Under the pieces are notes generated by a model. That model did not search any database, was not told the DNA's origin, and saw only the letters and a list, made by a program, of their open reading frames with translations. This document shows, piece after piece, positions 9,975 to 18,100 of a stretch of DNA of 64,000 nt (positions are counted from its first letter, which is position 1; each line of letters opens with the position of its first letter). Origin of the DNA: JAPORK01 sp026710285 (GTDB lineage Bacteria; Pseudomonadota; Gammaproteobacteria; Pseudomonadales; Endozoicomonadaceae); NCBI GenBank assembly GCA_965201045.1, contig OZ241746.1, positions 4,464,001 to 4,528,000 of the forward strand, written 5' to 3'. The translations under genes were made by a program, and so were the position numbers.

Positions 9975-11420
9975 CTAGTGACGCCAGAAACCTGGAGTTA
10001 ATAATATCAGCAAAGGAATGATTTCAAGCCGACCGAGTAACATTATAAGACTTAACAACCATTTAGCAAAAGGAGGAAAAGAAGCGAAAGATCCAAAAGG
10101 ACCTGTTACTTTAGTAAGACCAACACCGACAGAAGAAAAATTACCAATAACACTGCTGATAATAGTTGTGAAATCAAAATTTGTCAGACTAATCAGCAAA
10201 CAAGCAATGCTGAATATTGCGAGATATAAAAAATAAAAAGCAACCAATGATTTTAAAATAGCATCTGATATCGGATAACCACTATATTTATACTCAACAA
10301 CAGCCTGAGGGTGTACCTTTCTTTTTATTTCTGTTAGTAAGAGCTGAAAACTAATTTGCAAACGAAATATTTTTATACCACCAGTAGTAGAGCCAGAACA
10401 ACCGCCTATAAAAGCAAGAAAAAAGAACATAAAGGTAGCAAAAGATCCCCATGTGTCATAGTCTGTTAACACAAAACCTGTTGTAGATATAACCGACGTG
10501 GTATCAAAAGCAGAAAGTGTAAAAGCTTTTAAAAATGAGTACTCAGAATGCTGCCATAACCAAAGACTCATTATTAACCATATACAGACTACCATTGTAA
10601 TAAAAGTACGTACCTGACTGTTTTTTAACAGTGCCTTATAATTTCCTCGAAAAAAACACCAGACCAATGCCATAGGAACAGATCCAAACAACATGAAAAA
10701 AATAATCGTCCAGTACATGGTTACATTATCATAGTAAGTGATAGAATCATCATGTGGTGAAAATCCTCCGGTTGATACTGTTGAAAAACCAAAATTAATG
10801 GCATCAAACCACTTAACTCCTTCTATTTTAAGTAAAACAATACAGAGGATCGTTGCAATACTGTAAACAACAAGATAGCGTTTGGCAACATCAGTATATC
10901 GGGGCATTATTTTTTCGGAAACGTCAGACAATTCTGTTCGAAGTAAACGAGCTCCTCCCACTTTTAAAAAAGGAAAAACAACAATGCTAACAAGAACAAA
11001 TCCCAGTCCTCCAATCCATTGTAAAAAGCTTCTCCAAAAAATAGTACCGGGGCTTACTTCAGATAAGCGGGTAAAGATAGTTCCACCACAGGTTGTAACA
11101 CCTGAGATAGCTTCATAGGTGGCATCAACATAAGGAATATTTTCAGCAAACATCATAGGCAATGCTGCTATCAGTCCTGAGCCAGCCCAGATCAGATTAG
11201 TTAGCAAAAAAGTCTCTTTAGTATTCAGATCATAGTTTTTCTGTCTTGTGATAAGAAAAAGTGTGGAACAAATGGCAACAACCATAAATGAACAAACAAA
11301 ATAAATGATAGATGAATGTGTATGATTGTAATGCAAATTTACAAATGCAGGAATTATCATAAATAACCCCAACAGTGAAAACACCGCATTTGCCACATGT
11401 AAAACTAATTTAATATTCAT
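9975..11420 (-). CDS. trkH: TrkH, potassium uptake channel subunit
   Basis: 481 aa integral membrane protein of the TrkH/KtrB family, which takes up potassium together with the cytosolic regulator TrkA (not in this window). The four pseudo-repeated pore loops are visible: GVTTCGGT (residues ~107-114), VSTGGFS, VISTTGF and SVGVGL. Each supplies a conserved glycine of the selectivity filter. The length equals the usual TrkH size and the start ATG at 11420 opens directly into the first membrane helix. tmcA follows after 16 bp. The 251 bp before trkH are very AT-rich and presumably contain its promoter. Confidence 0.95.
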   Translation of the reverse strand: MNIKLVLHVANAVFSLLGLFMIIPAFVNLHYNHTHSSIIYFVCSFMVVAICSTLFLITRQKNYDLNTKETFLLTNLIWAGSGLIAALPMMFAENIPYVDATYEAISGVTTCGGTIFTRLSEVSPGTIFWRSFLQWIGGLGFVLVSIVVFPFLKVGGARLLRTELSDVSEKIMPRYTDVAKRYLVVYSIATILCIVLLKIEGVKWFDAINFGFSTVSTGGFSPHDDSITYYDNVTMYWTIIFFMLFGSVPMALVWCFFRGNYKALLKNSQVRTFITMVVCIWLIMSLWLWQHSEYSFLKAFTLSAFDTTSVISTTGFVLTDYDTWGSFATFMFFFLAFIGGCSGSTTGGIKIFRLQISFQLLLTEIKRKVHPQAVVEYKYSGYPISDAILKSLVAFYFLYLAIFSIACLLISLTNFDFTTIISSVIGNFSSVGVGLTKVTGPFGSFASFPPFAKWLLSLIMLLGRLEIIPLLILLTPGFWRH

Positions 11421-11671
11421 AGCAATTCATGTACTACCTGGTTTCGACCAAATTATTCTAAATCAATTTTTTAACACAAACTGATTAATGATAGAAAAAG
11501 AGCATTGAAAGTAAATTTTTTTATTTGTATCTGCACAAATCTTTTCACAGAAAAAAGAACATTACTCAGATAAGAACAGAAATTTTACATTATTTTTACA
11601 TAGTAAATTCAATAAAAATTAGTTAACAGAACAATTTTTTTATTTTAGTTTGTCCCCCAATAAATAACTTA

Positions 11672-13000
11672 TCAAAAAGGTGACCATGCCGGTTCTTGTG
11701 CATCACAATTCATTGCTGGGAAATTGTAACTTACGGCTCCATTTGTAGTGATCATCTCCAAAATATAACGCTCTTTGCTAAAAGAGGAAAATATTAGCAT
11801 TTTTCCATTAGGGGCAATACAGGGCGAATCTTCAAGTGGATGATCTGAAATTATTTGCATGACTCCGGTTTTTACATTTAAAACAGCAATATTAAAAGCT
11901 TTTTCACCCAGTCTTTTGGTCACTATTGCAATATGATAACCATCAGGGAACACTTTGGCACGCGCATTAAATCCATTTTCAAAAGTTAATCGGATAACTT
12001 TTTTTGACTTTAAATCTATTTTGTATATTTGTGCACTACCATCACGGTTTGATGTGAAGACAATGTTTTGTCCGTCAGGCATCCAGTCCGGTTCAGCATC
12101 AAGTGTACCTACACCAAAAGTAATCTGTTTTAATTCCCCTGTTTGAAGATTTTTGATATAAATATGCGAATCTTTACCTTTGGATAAAGCCATCGCTAAC
12201 ATAGTACCATCAGGAGAAAAAACCGGTGAAGCACTCATTGCATAACCTTGCACTATAATTTGACGTTTTTGTGTAGCCAGTTCCTGAATATAAATTATCT
12301 GCTGTGAGTTCTTAGTATACGTTGTATAAGCAACTCGTTTACGATCAGGAGACCAGGTCGGTGACATAATAGGTTGTGAAGAACTCACAATAGTAACCGG
12401 GCGATGACCATCTATATCAGCATACACCAGTTTATACACAACAGGTGACTCTCTCCTCTGGGCACAAACATAGAGAAGCTTTGTTGAAAAAATCCCACGC
12501 ATTCCGGTAATTTGTTGATAAACCTGATCACTTATACCATGGGACAGCGGGCGTAGCTGTCCTTTTTGTCCTTCTATAAGTCCTGAAAATATTGTTGCGT
12601 GTGTATCAACATTGAACAAATCATACTCAATGCGATAGTTTCCAGAAGGCAGCTTTTTAATCCGACCAATCAGCAGATATTTTACTTTTAATTTTTTCCA
12701 GTCAGGAAAATAAATGTCCTTCGCATTTGACGGAAAGCTAAGAAAAGAATCAGAAGAGACAGGAGAAAATTGTCCGCTTAATTTAAGGTCATTACTGATA
12801 ACAGTAGCAACATCAACCGGTAGCAGTTGACTGCTATCAGAAAGAAACGGCACCACAGCGACAGGTATAACCTGCGTGTTCCCCTGCGTTATGTCAATAT
12901 TTATTTTTGCTTTTAGTATTACGGACCATGAACAAAATATTATTATCGCAAAATAATACAGTGTTCTTATATTTTTTATTATGGTAAACACTTTTTTCAT
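11672..13000 (-). CDS. tolB: TolB, periplasmic beta-propeller of the Tol-Pal system
   Basis: 442 aa. A basic N-terminus and hydrophobic segment (residues ~1-31) form a Sec signal peptide. The mature part has the TolB amino-terminal domain (PVAVVPF, VATVISNDLKLSGQFSPV) and then WD40-like beta-propeller repeats with the usual PTWSPDRKRVAYTT and PDWMPDGQNIVFTSNRDG signatures. TolB links the inner-membrane TolQRA motor to Pal during outer-membrane constriction. Its ATG overlaps the tolA stop by 4 bp (ATGA), showing translational coupling. pal and cpoB, which normally follow tolB, are absent: the next gene downstream is trkH. Confidence 0.95.
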   Translation of the reverse strand: MKKVFTIIKNIRTLYYFAIIIFCSWSVILKAKINIDITQGNTQVIPVAVVPFLSDSSQLLPVDVATVISNDLKLSGQFSPVSSDSFLSFPSNAKDIYFPDWKKLKVKYLLIGRIKKLPSGNYRIEYDLFNVDTHATIFSGLIEGQKGQLRPLSHGISDQVYQQITGMRGIFSTKLLYVCAQRRESPVVYKLVYADIDGHRPVTIVSSSQPIMSPTWSPDRKRVAYTTYTKNSQQIIYIQELATQKRQIIVQGYAMSASPVFSPDGTMLAMALSKGKDSHIYIKNLQTGELKQITFGVGTLDAEPDWMPDGQNIVFTSNRDGSAQIYKIDLKSKKVIRLTFENGFNARAKVFPDGYHIAIVTKRLGEKAFNIAVLNVKTGVMQIISDHPLEDSPCIAPNGKMLIFSSFSKERYILEMITTNGAVSYNFPAMNCDAQEPAWSPF

Positions 13001-13818
13001 TGTATAAGATCCTGCGGAGAGAAAGTCAATGCTAATGTCTGGAAATATTGTTCAAATAAATGAAGTTTGATCTGTCTGAAAAAATCAAAAGGCGCTGATA
13101 TTTTTATTGCCTGTAGTACAGACTGATCAAAATCAGGACTGATACTATGCTTTTCTACAGACAATTGTTTTAATTCTCCCGTAGCAGTAAAAGATACGGT
13201 AATTGTTGCAGTCATCTGCCTGGTTATATTAGGAGGATATTGCCAGGCATTAGAAATTTTTTGTTTTATTAACGCAACATAATAAGCAACCTGCTGTCGG
13301 TCTTTTTCAATGTTTTCCTGTTCTTCAGAATTATTTTGATTTTTTGCTTGTGGCAATTTTAGTGATGGTATTGCCTGTGCGTTTTTTTTTTCTATTTGGC
13401 GGATATTTTCTAAAAAGGCTTTATCTCTTTTTATTGCTTCCTGTTTTTCCTGCTCCGCCATTATTGCCTTTTCTGATAATTGCGGTGAAATTACTTTTTT
13501 TTCAGATAACACTTTTACAGGTTGCTGGCTTTTTTTTATCGTGACACTATTTTTTTTAGGTACACTGTGATGAACTTTTTTTTCAGGTCGGTTTTGCTTT
13601 ACCGGCTTTTGAACAACAGTTTTTTTATCTGATTTGGGAGTGTGTTTTTTTATTTCAGCAGCAGGTAAATTTATTAATTGTACAGTCATTACCGGGGAAG
13701 GTTCAATTTTTTTCCAGCCAGGAAGAACAATAAAGATTGAGCTTAGCAGCAACACATGCAATATGCATGAAAAAAATATATCTTTTGTTACCAGCCTGAA
13801 ACAATCTTTTTTCTGCAT
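12997..13818 (-). CDS. tolA: TolA, inner-membrane-anchored spanning protein
   Basis: 273 aa. One N-terminal membrane helix (residues ~14-32, FFSCILHVLLLSSIFIVL) is followed by a Lys/Glu/Gln-rich linker (residues ~55-170) that should be extended or helical across the periplasm. A C-terminal TolA/TonB-like domain (AYYVALIKQKISNAWQYP, TATITVSFTATGELKQLSV) comes last. It is shorter than the E. coli protein (421 aa), mostly in the central helical linker. It sits in tolQ-tolR-tolA-tolB order, starting on the base where tolR stops and overlapping tolB by 4 bp. TolA carries force from TolQR to TolB/Pal. Confidence 0.93.
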   Translation of the reverse strand: MQKKDCFRLVTKDIFFSCILHVLLLSSIFIVLPGWKKIEPSPVMTVQLINLPAAEIKKHTPKSDKKTVVQKPVKQNRPEKKVHHSVPKKNSVTIKKSQQPVKVLSEKKVISPQLSEKAIMAEQEKQEAIKRDKAFLENIRQIEKKNAQAIPSLKLPQAKNQNNSEEQENIEKDRQQVAYYVALIKQKISNAWQYPPNITRQMTATITVSFTATGELKQLSVEKHSISPDFDQSVLQAIKISAPFDFFRQIKLHLFEQYFQTLALTFSPQDLIQ

Positions 13819-14240
13819 TATTTTAAATTCCGAGGATCGGTAACAAGACCAACATTAGTAACTCCTGCCCGTTGTAATTGTGCCATGGCAATAACCACTT
13901 TACCATAACTGACGTCATTGTCTCCTTTAACAAGTACTATAATGCCTGGTGCTCGTTGTTGTATTTTTTTCACAGTATCTGTTATTTTGTCTGGTGTAAC
14001 CCGTTGCTCCTGCTTGTTACCCGTATTCAAATAATAAGAACCATCTTTTTTAACTGATAAAATTAATGTATTCTCTTTCACGTTTTTTAGCGGTGATCCT
14101 CCTGTTTTTGGAAGGTTCACCTGTAGCCCACGAATTATAAGCGGCGTTGTCACCATAAAAGCAATTAAGAGCACTAATACAATATCAATAAATGGCACCA
14201 TATTTATATCAGATACCAGCTTTTTTTTATATCGATACAC
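13818..14240 (-). CDS. tolR: TolR, ExbD-family subunit of the Tol motor
   Basis: 140 aa. The membrane helix just after the N-terminus carries the proton-pathway aspartate in the signature DINMVPFIDIVLVLLIAFMV. A periplasmic domain with the ExbD/TolR pattern follows (GIIVLVKGDNDVSYGKVV). It pairs with TolQ to use the proton motive force. The start overlaps the end of tolQ by 14 bp and its stop abuts the tolA start, so the four genes are one tightly coupled operon. Confidence 0.94.
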   Translation of the reverse strand: MYRYKKKLVSDINMVPFIDIVLVLLIAFMVTTPLIIRGLQVNLPKTGGSPLKNVKENTLILSVKKDGSYYLNTGNKQEQRVTPDKITDTVKKIQQRAPGIIVLVKGDNDVSYGKVVIAMAQLQRAGVTNVGLVTDPRNLK

Positions 14241-14964
14241 TTTTATTTCCCTCTGCTTTTTCTAAATTAAGATGTAATCTGCGGTGCAAAATTCCGGAAA
14301 ATTCTTCAGAAAAAACTTCATAACTTATCAATTGTTGCTCGATACGACTACTAAAGCGGTTATAGGCAATTACAGCAGGAATAGCTGCAAATAAACCAAT
14401 AGCAGTAGCAATGAGCGCTTCAGCAATGCCAGGCGCTACAGCAGCAATGGTGGCTTGTTGCGTAATGGCCAGACCACGAAATGCATTCATAACACCAATG
14501 ACTGTACCTAAAAGCCCTACATAAGGTGCTGTAGATCCCAGTGTTGCCAGGTAAGGTATATATCTGTCAAGCTGTTTTTGCTCTCGGGATACAGCAACTC
14601 TCATCATTTGCTGAACGCTTTCCATAATGACTTCGGGTGTTTGTATCTGACCAGATAATTTGGAGAATGCTTTAAATCCACAAAAGAAAATTTTGGCAAT
14701 ACCACTGTAAGCATCAGGATTTTGGTGTTGCTCCTGATAGAGTAATGTAATATCTATACCCGACCAGAATCGTTCTTCAAACTGCATATCTGCTTTTTTA
14801 ATATTATTCAGTAAGCGTATATTACGAAAAATATAACTCCACGATATTAAAGAAGCGATGAACAGCCCCAACATAATCAACTGTACAATCCAGTTAGCAT
14901 TCATTATTAATATTAATATAGAATCCCCATTCACTTTGTTCATATTCCTCATATTAATTTGCAT
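14227..14964 (-). CDS. tolQ: TolQ, MotA/ExbB-family subunit of the Tol motor
   Basis: 245 aa as opened at the ATG at 14964. Three membrane helices occur in the TolQ arrangement, with the conserved cytoplasmic/TM core TAPYVGLLGTVIGVMNAF and the last helix EALIATAIGLFAAIPAVIAY. The start is uncertain: several in-frame ATGs lie within the first 20 codons, and the conserved TolQ sequence really begins at MNANWIVQLIMLG. It is the first gene of tolQRAB. ybgC, often upstream of tolQ, is not here. The preceding 360 bp hold no gene. Confidence 0.93.
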   Translation of the reverse strand: MQINMRNMNKVNGDSILILIMNANWIVQLIMLGLFIASLISWSYIFRNIRLLNNIKKADMQFEERFWSGIDITLLYQEQHQNPDAYSGIAKIFFCGFKAFSKLSGQIQTPEVIMESVQQMMRVAVSREQKQLDRYIPYLATLGSTAPYVGLLGTVIGVMNAFRGLAITQQATIAAVAPGIAEALIATAIGLFAAIPAVIAYNRFSSRIEQQLISYEVFSEEFSGILHRRLHLNLEKAEGNKSVSI

Positions 14965-15324
14965 TGAAGTCAGGCAAATGTAAGATAATAAAACTTTCTT
15001 CTGATATCATTTTATCTACTAAACATGAAACTTGACCTGACGAAATATTTTTATTTTCAGCGATCATTTATCACAAATATCCGCATGGATGTCTAATTGA
15101 TTTGTTTCTGGAAAACGGTTTATTTGTTCAGATAATTATTTCGCTGCTTCAGGATTTCACCCCCTTTGTATACCTCTCTAAGAACAGTATAATGATATTT
15201 TTTACCACAATAAGTTTTTTCTGTTTAAATAGGTTTTTTTCTTTTAATGATACAGATAAAATATTGTCCTCAGAGCAAGATTACCATCTGTGCTGAAGCA
15301 CTACATTACACCAATAATTATAAG
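14965..15324. other. Spacer upstream of tolQ
   Basis: 360 bp between tolQ and the lipoprotein gene, both on the minus strand. AT-rich; presumably holds the tolQRAB promoter near 14970-15060. A short plus-strand open frame here begins with TTG, has no ribosome binding site and a Phe/Ile/Ser-rich product, so I treat it as chance. Confidence 0.4.
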
Positions 15325-15900
15325 TCAATGAACGCCCATTGTGTCTGTCTGCTGTACATGTCTCTTCACTTTTGAATGTTTATGCATCAATATATGTGCA
15401 TTGTCTTTACCTGCTGCACAGGTACCATCACTGTTAAATGTAATTCTTGTTGATCCTCTGGAAGAGAGCATATAGACAAAGTCCCCTACCCTCAGCGGAC
15501 GCTTAGGATCATTTTCCTGTATAACAGAAATCATTTTACCCGAACATAGCTTTACAAAAAAATTGACGGCTGTCTTAGAGGTGATTTTTTCTGCGAATAT
15601 TTTACCTGCAATACCACCTGCTAAAGCACCACCTAACGTCCCCAGCATCTGACCTCTTCCGCCACCGATATTTGAACCAGCAATACCACCCGCTGCGGCA
15701 CCTCCCAGTGCACCAATATCGCCCCCTGTACCATTAATTTTTACTGTTTCCATTTTTATGATTTGCCCGACTGCAACAGACTGTGCTCTTCTTGCATCGG
15801 CTGCATCGTAGGTATAACCGGTAAGAGATTTTGTAAACTCACATCCACTTAAAAATAACAGAAATGATATTATAAATGATATTTTGCCAAAGTTGTTCAT
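15325..15900 (-). CDS. Glycine-zipper (SlyB/Pcp-like) outer-membrane lipoprotein
   Basis: 191 aa from the ATG at 15900, which has GGGGG six bases upstream; the longer frame begins with TTG and is less likely. A lipoprotein signal ends in the lipobox LSGC (Cys20). A glycine-zipper 2TM segment follows (GALGGAAAGGIAGSNIGGG and GTLGGALAGGIAGKIF), then a C-terminal part with VGDFVYML. This is the SlyB/PcP family of outer-membrane lipoproteins, which stabilise the envelope under stress. SlyB itself is under PhoP control in enterics; no PhoP box was recognised here. It is monocistronic by position. Confidence 0.88.
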   Translation of the reverse strand: MNNFGKISFIISFLLFLSGCEFTKSLTGYTYDAADARRAQSVAVGQIIKMETVKINGTGGDIGALGGAAAGGIAGSNIGGGRGQMLGTLGGALAGGIAGKIFAEKITSKTAVNFFVKLCSGKMISVIQENDPKRPLRVGDFVYMLSSRGSTRITFNSDGTCAAGKDNAHILMHKHSKVKRHVQQTDTMGVH

Positions 15901-16330
15901 AAATGACCCCCGGTTAATCAAAATAAAGCGTGTATTTTGCTTATATAGTATTGTTTACAAAGTTACAATCTTGTATATCTTCTGAAATAAGATTATCACA
16001 ATTTATGTAAATTGCTCTTCTCATATATTAACATGTGTAGAAATTTTAAGTTTAGCCAGGAATAACCGCTTTAAAAAGATGTTATTTGTTTTTTTATAAA
16101 AGAATAATCTATCAACGCCGGTAGTTGCAATCGGTGAAAAAATTATTAACAGACTCTCAGTGGTTTAGTCTGAATTATTATTAAATTAATCTGTTTAAAT
16201 ATAAAAGAGGGAGGACTATATATTTCAGTAACAAACTTATATTTGATATTGATTTACAAAAAATTTGTTTTCAATCCTGCAATCTGAAAATGCTCATAAA
16301 TCAATATCGATGAATACAAGCCATAAAATA
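15901..16330. other. AT-rich spacer
   Basis: 430 bp between the glycine-zipper lipoprotein gene and the secreted 335-aa gene. No open frame of note, no clear inverted repeat and no element shared with the other spacers of the window. I see nothing beyond likely promoter sequence for the lipoprotein gene. Confidence 0.4.
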
Positions 16331-17338
16331 TTATAATATTTTATGTTTATTTACAGCAGAAGAGACACGATAATTTTCTAATTGTTTAATAATTTTATGC
16401 AGATTAAGATTCAATCCATTTTTTATTCGCACTTTGTTTTTCTTTTCTTTAGTACCTGTCGGCTCAGGAAAATATCTTTGCAGGAAAAAGGTATCGATTG
16501 CCTGTTTCATAGCAACTTCTTTATTTAATGAAATTGGAAAAGTAAACTCTATAAAATCAATAATAAATTCACTGTTTGTTTTTCCTCCAAACCATTTAAA
16601 AAAATACATTAGTGGATAGTTACTTTTTGATGAGTGATAACCCATGAGAATTATATATGCCTTTTTCCAGTTTTCTTTTGGATATTTGCTTTCCCATAAT
16701 TTCATATGGTCATAAAATTGAGTTAACTGTTCCATTGTTGCTTTTTGAGCACTTGCATTCATCACTGCATTTAATTTTTCATAATATTTGTTATACGAAG
16801 AAACAGAGATTTTTTTGTCATGTAATACTGCTTTTAAATACTTTTGCGTTTCTGTAATAATTGTTATGAGTGCCGAACTTATATTTACAGGAAGATAAGA
16901 ATCATTTACCACTGCTGTAACGCCGCTTAGATTTCTCAGATAACTTTGTAACTGCTGCTGAAATGACTGAGAGAATTTACTATCTTCATTTTCATTAATT
17001 ACCAAAAAATTATAGATGGTAAATGGAATATCCACTATATCCAATAGAAGAGCAGGCAGCTTGTTATTTATTCTAAATGTTTCAGTTATCTTATTTGGTA
17101 GTATTAAACGCAGTTCATAAGGAGATGGAGATATTATTAATGGAGCCTTTTTTAACATCTGTTCTTCACTAATATTTCCCCCCTCTTGTAATGAAGACAA
17201 GAAGAACTGTTTTAAGTTACTAATCGCAGGTGGTGTTGAATTAATTACTGTATTTTTCTTTGGTACAATAAAGCTATATGCATACTCTGTTAGTAACAAT
17301 AGAGATAGCAAAAGGAGGGTGTAAAATTTCTTATTCAT
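16331..17338 (-). CDS. Secreted protein of unknown function (335 aa)
   Basis: A clear Sec signal peptide (MNKKFYTLLLLSLLLL then TEYAYS, cleavage near residue 22) is followed by a polar, Lys/Asn-rich mature part without further membrane segments. No family was recognised. The body looks helical (for example QSFQQQLQSYLRNLSG, MEQLTQFYDHMKLWESKYP) and lacks cysteines. Its base composition is even more AT-rich than the neighbouring housekeeping genes, which fits an acquired or fast-evolving gene. The next feature upstream is the nested MITE pair, so its promoter lies in only about 120 bp. Confidence 0.72.
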   Translation of the reverse strand: MNKKFYTLLLLSLLLLTEYAYSFIVPKKNTVINSTPPAISNLKQFFLSSLQEGGNISEEQMLKKAPLIISPSPYELRLILPNKITETFRINNKLPALLLDIVDIPFTIYNFLVINENEDSKFSQSFQQQLQSYLRNLSGVTAVVNDSYLPVNISSALITIITETQKYLKAVLHDKKISVSSYNKYYEKLNAVMNASAQKATMEQLTQFYDHMKLWESKYPKENWKKAYIILMGYHSSKSNYPLMYFFKWFGGKTNSEFIIDFIEFTFPISLNKEVAMKQAIDTFFLQRYFPEPTGTKEKKNKVRIKNGLNLNLHKIIKQLENYRVSSAVNKHKIL

Positions 17339-17384
17339 GCTGAAAAATTCGCTATAAAATTTAAATCGAAGTATGGGTGATTTC

Positions 17385-17400
17385 GTTATTGGGCAATAAC
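17385..17400. promoter_or_regulatory. Short palindrome upstream of the secreted-protein gene
   Basis: GTTATTG (17385-17391) and CAATAAC (17394-17400) form a perfect 7-bp palindrome 46 bases before the start of the 335-aa gene. On the plus strand it is followed by a T-run, but no plus-strand gene precedes it, so an operator for the minus-strand gene is as likely as a terminator. Confidence 0.25.
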
Positions 17401-17458
17401 AATTTTTTACTTTAGTTATTTTTTTTTCAATTGCAAACTTTTTATCTGGTTTATGATT

Positions 17459-17813
17459 AACAATACTTCGGATAGTTTTTAAAAATCTGCCATATGTTAA
17501 ACTGTAAGCTATTGATTTTTAAGGGTATTTTTTTACAACAAGATGAAAAATAAATCCTTTTAAAATCAACAACTTACAAAAACTGTCCGAAGCAGGGCTT
17601 ACGCACCAAGAGAATCATTCTCATTTAGAGCTTCATATAACACTTTTTTGAGACTCAATCTGTGCATTTTAACTTCTAACTGACAGTTGATCAGTCTTTG
17701 ATAAGGTATAAAACTATGAATATCTGTACATTTTTTTCTTAAAAATTAATTGTTTTATTTGGTTATTAAGAATCATTCTCTTGGTGCGTAAGCCCTGCTG
17801 TCCGAAGCGTTGT
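17459..17813. mobile_element. MITE-B copy 1, interrupted by MITE-C
   Basis: A short element with ends ACAATACTTCGGATAGTTTT and, in reverse complement, ACAACGCTTCGGACAGTTTT. Its ~130-bp interior is almost identical, in reverse orientation, to 41962-42109, which proves it is a repeat rather than a chance hairpin. No coding frame. Its right end is split by MITE-C, after which its last bases (CTGTCCGAAGCGTTGT) appear again at 17798-17813. The transposase family that would move it is not clear from the ends. Confidence 0.8.
17593..17797. mobile_element. MITE-C nested in MITE-B
   Basis: 205-bp element with inverted ends CAGGGCTTACGCACCAAGAG (from 17593) and the matching CTCTTGGTGCGTAAGCCCTG (to 17797); the pairing extends about 29 bp with one mismatch. 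It is flanked by direct repeats CTGTCCGAAG at 17583-17592 and 17798-17807 (10 or 11 bp, depending on how the first base is assigned). The interior is AT-rich and non-coding. It clearly inserted into the end of MITE-B after that element was in place. Confidence 0.82.
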
Positions 17814-18100
17814 GATTAATTCAGCATAATAAAAATAAAGTTTTGAACTGAATACTGCCTGCTTAACACTAATAAGAATAATTTTTTATTAAAAAATAAC
17901 ATTTATTTATAAAAAACTCGACAGTACTATTTAAAGATCTCTTATAGATTTGATAAAATAACTTAATGGAAAACTGATTTAAAAGTAATTTCATTAATCA
18001 AAAATTCTATCTCATTATATAAAATATATATTTACTTCTATTTATCTGATCAAAGCGTCATTCTTGGCAAATTATTATTTTATCACAGTTAGGCGGCAAA

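Noticed and set aside
15102..15296. 64-residue plus-strand frame between tolQ and the lipoprotein gene
   Set aside because: TTG start, no ribosome binding site, Phe/Ile-rich composition typical of AT-rich chance frames.
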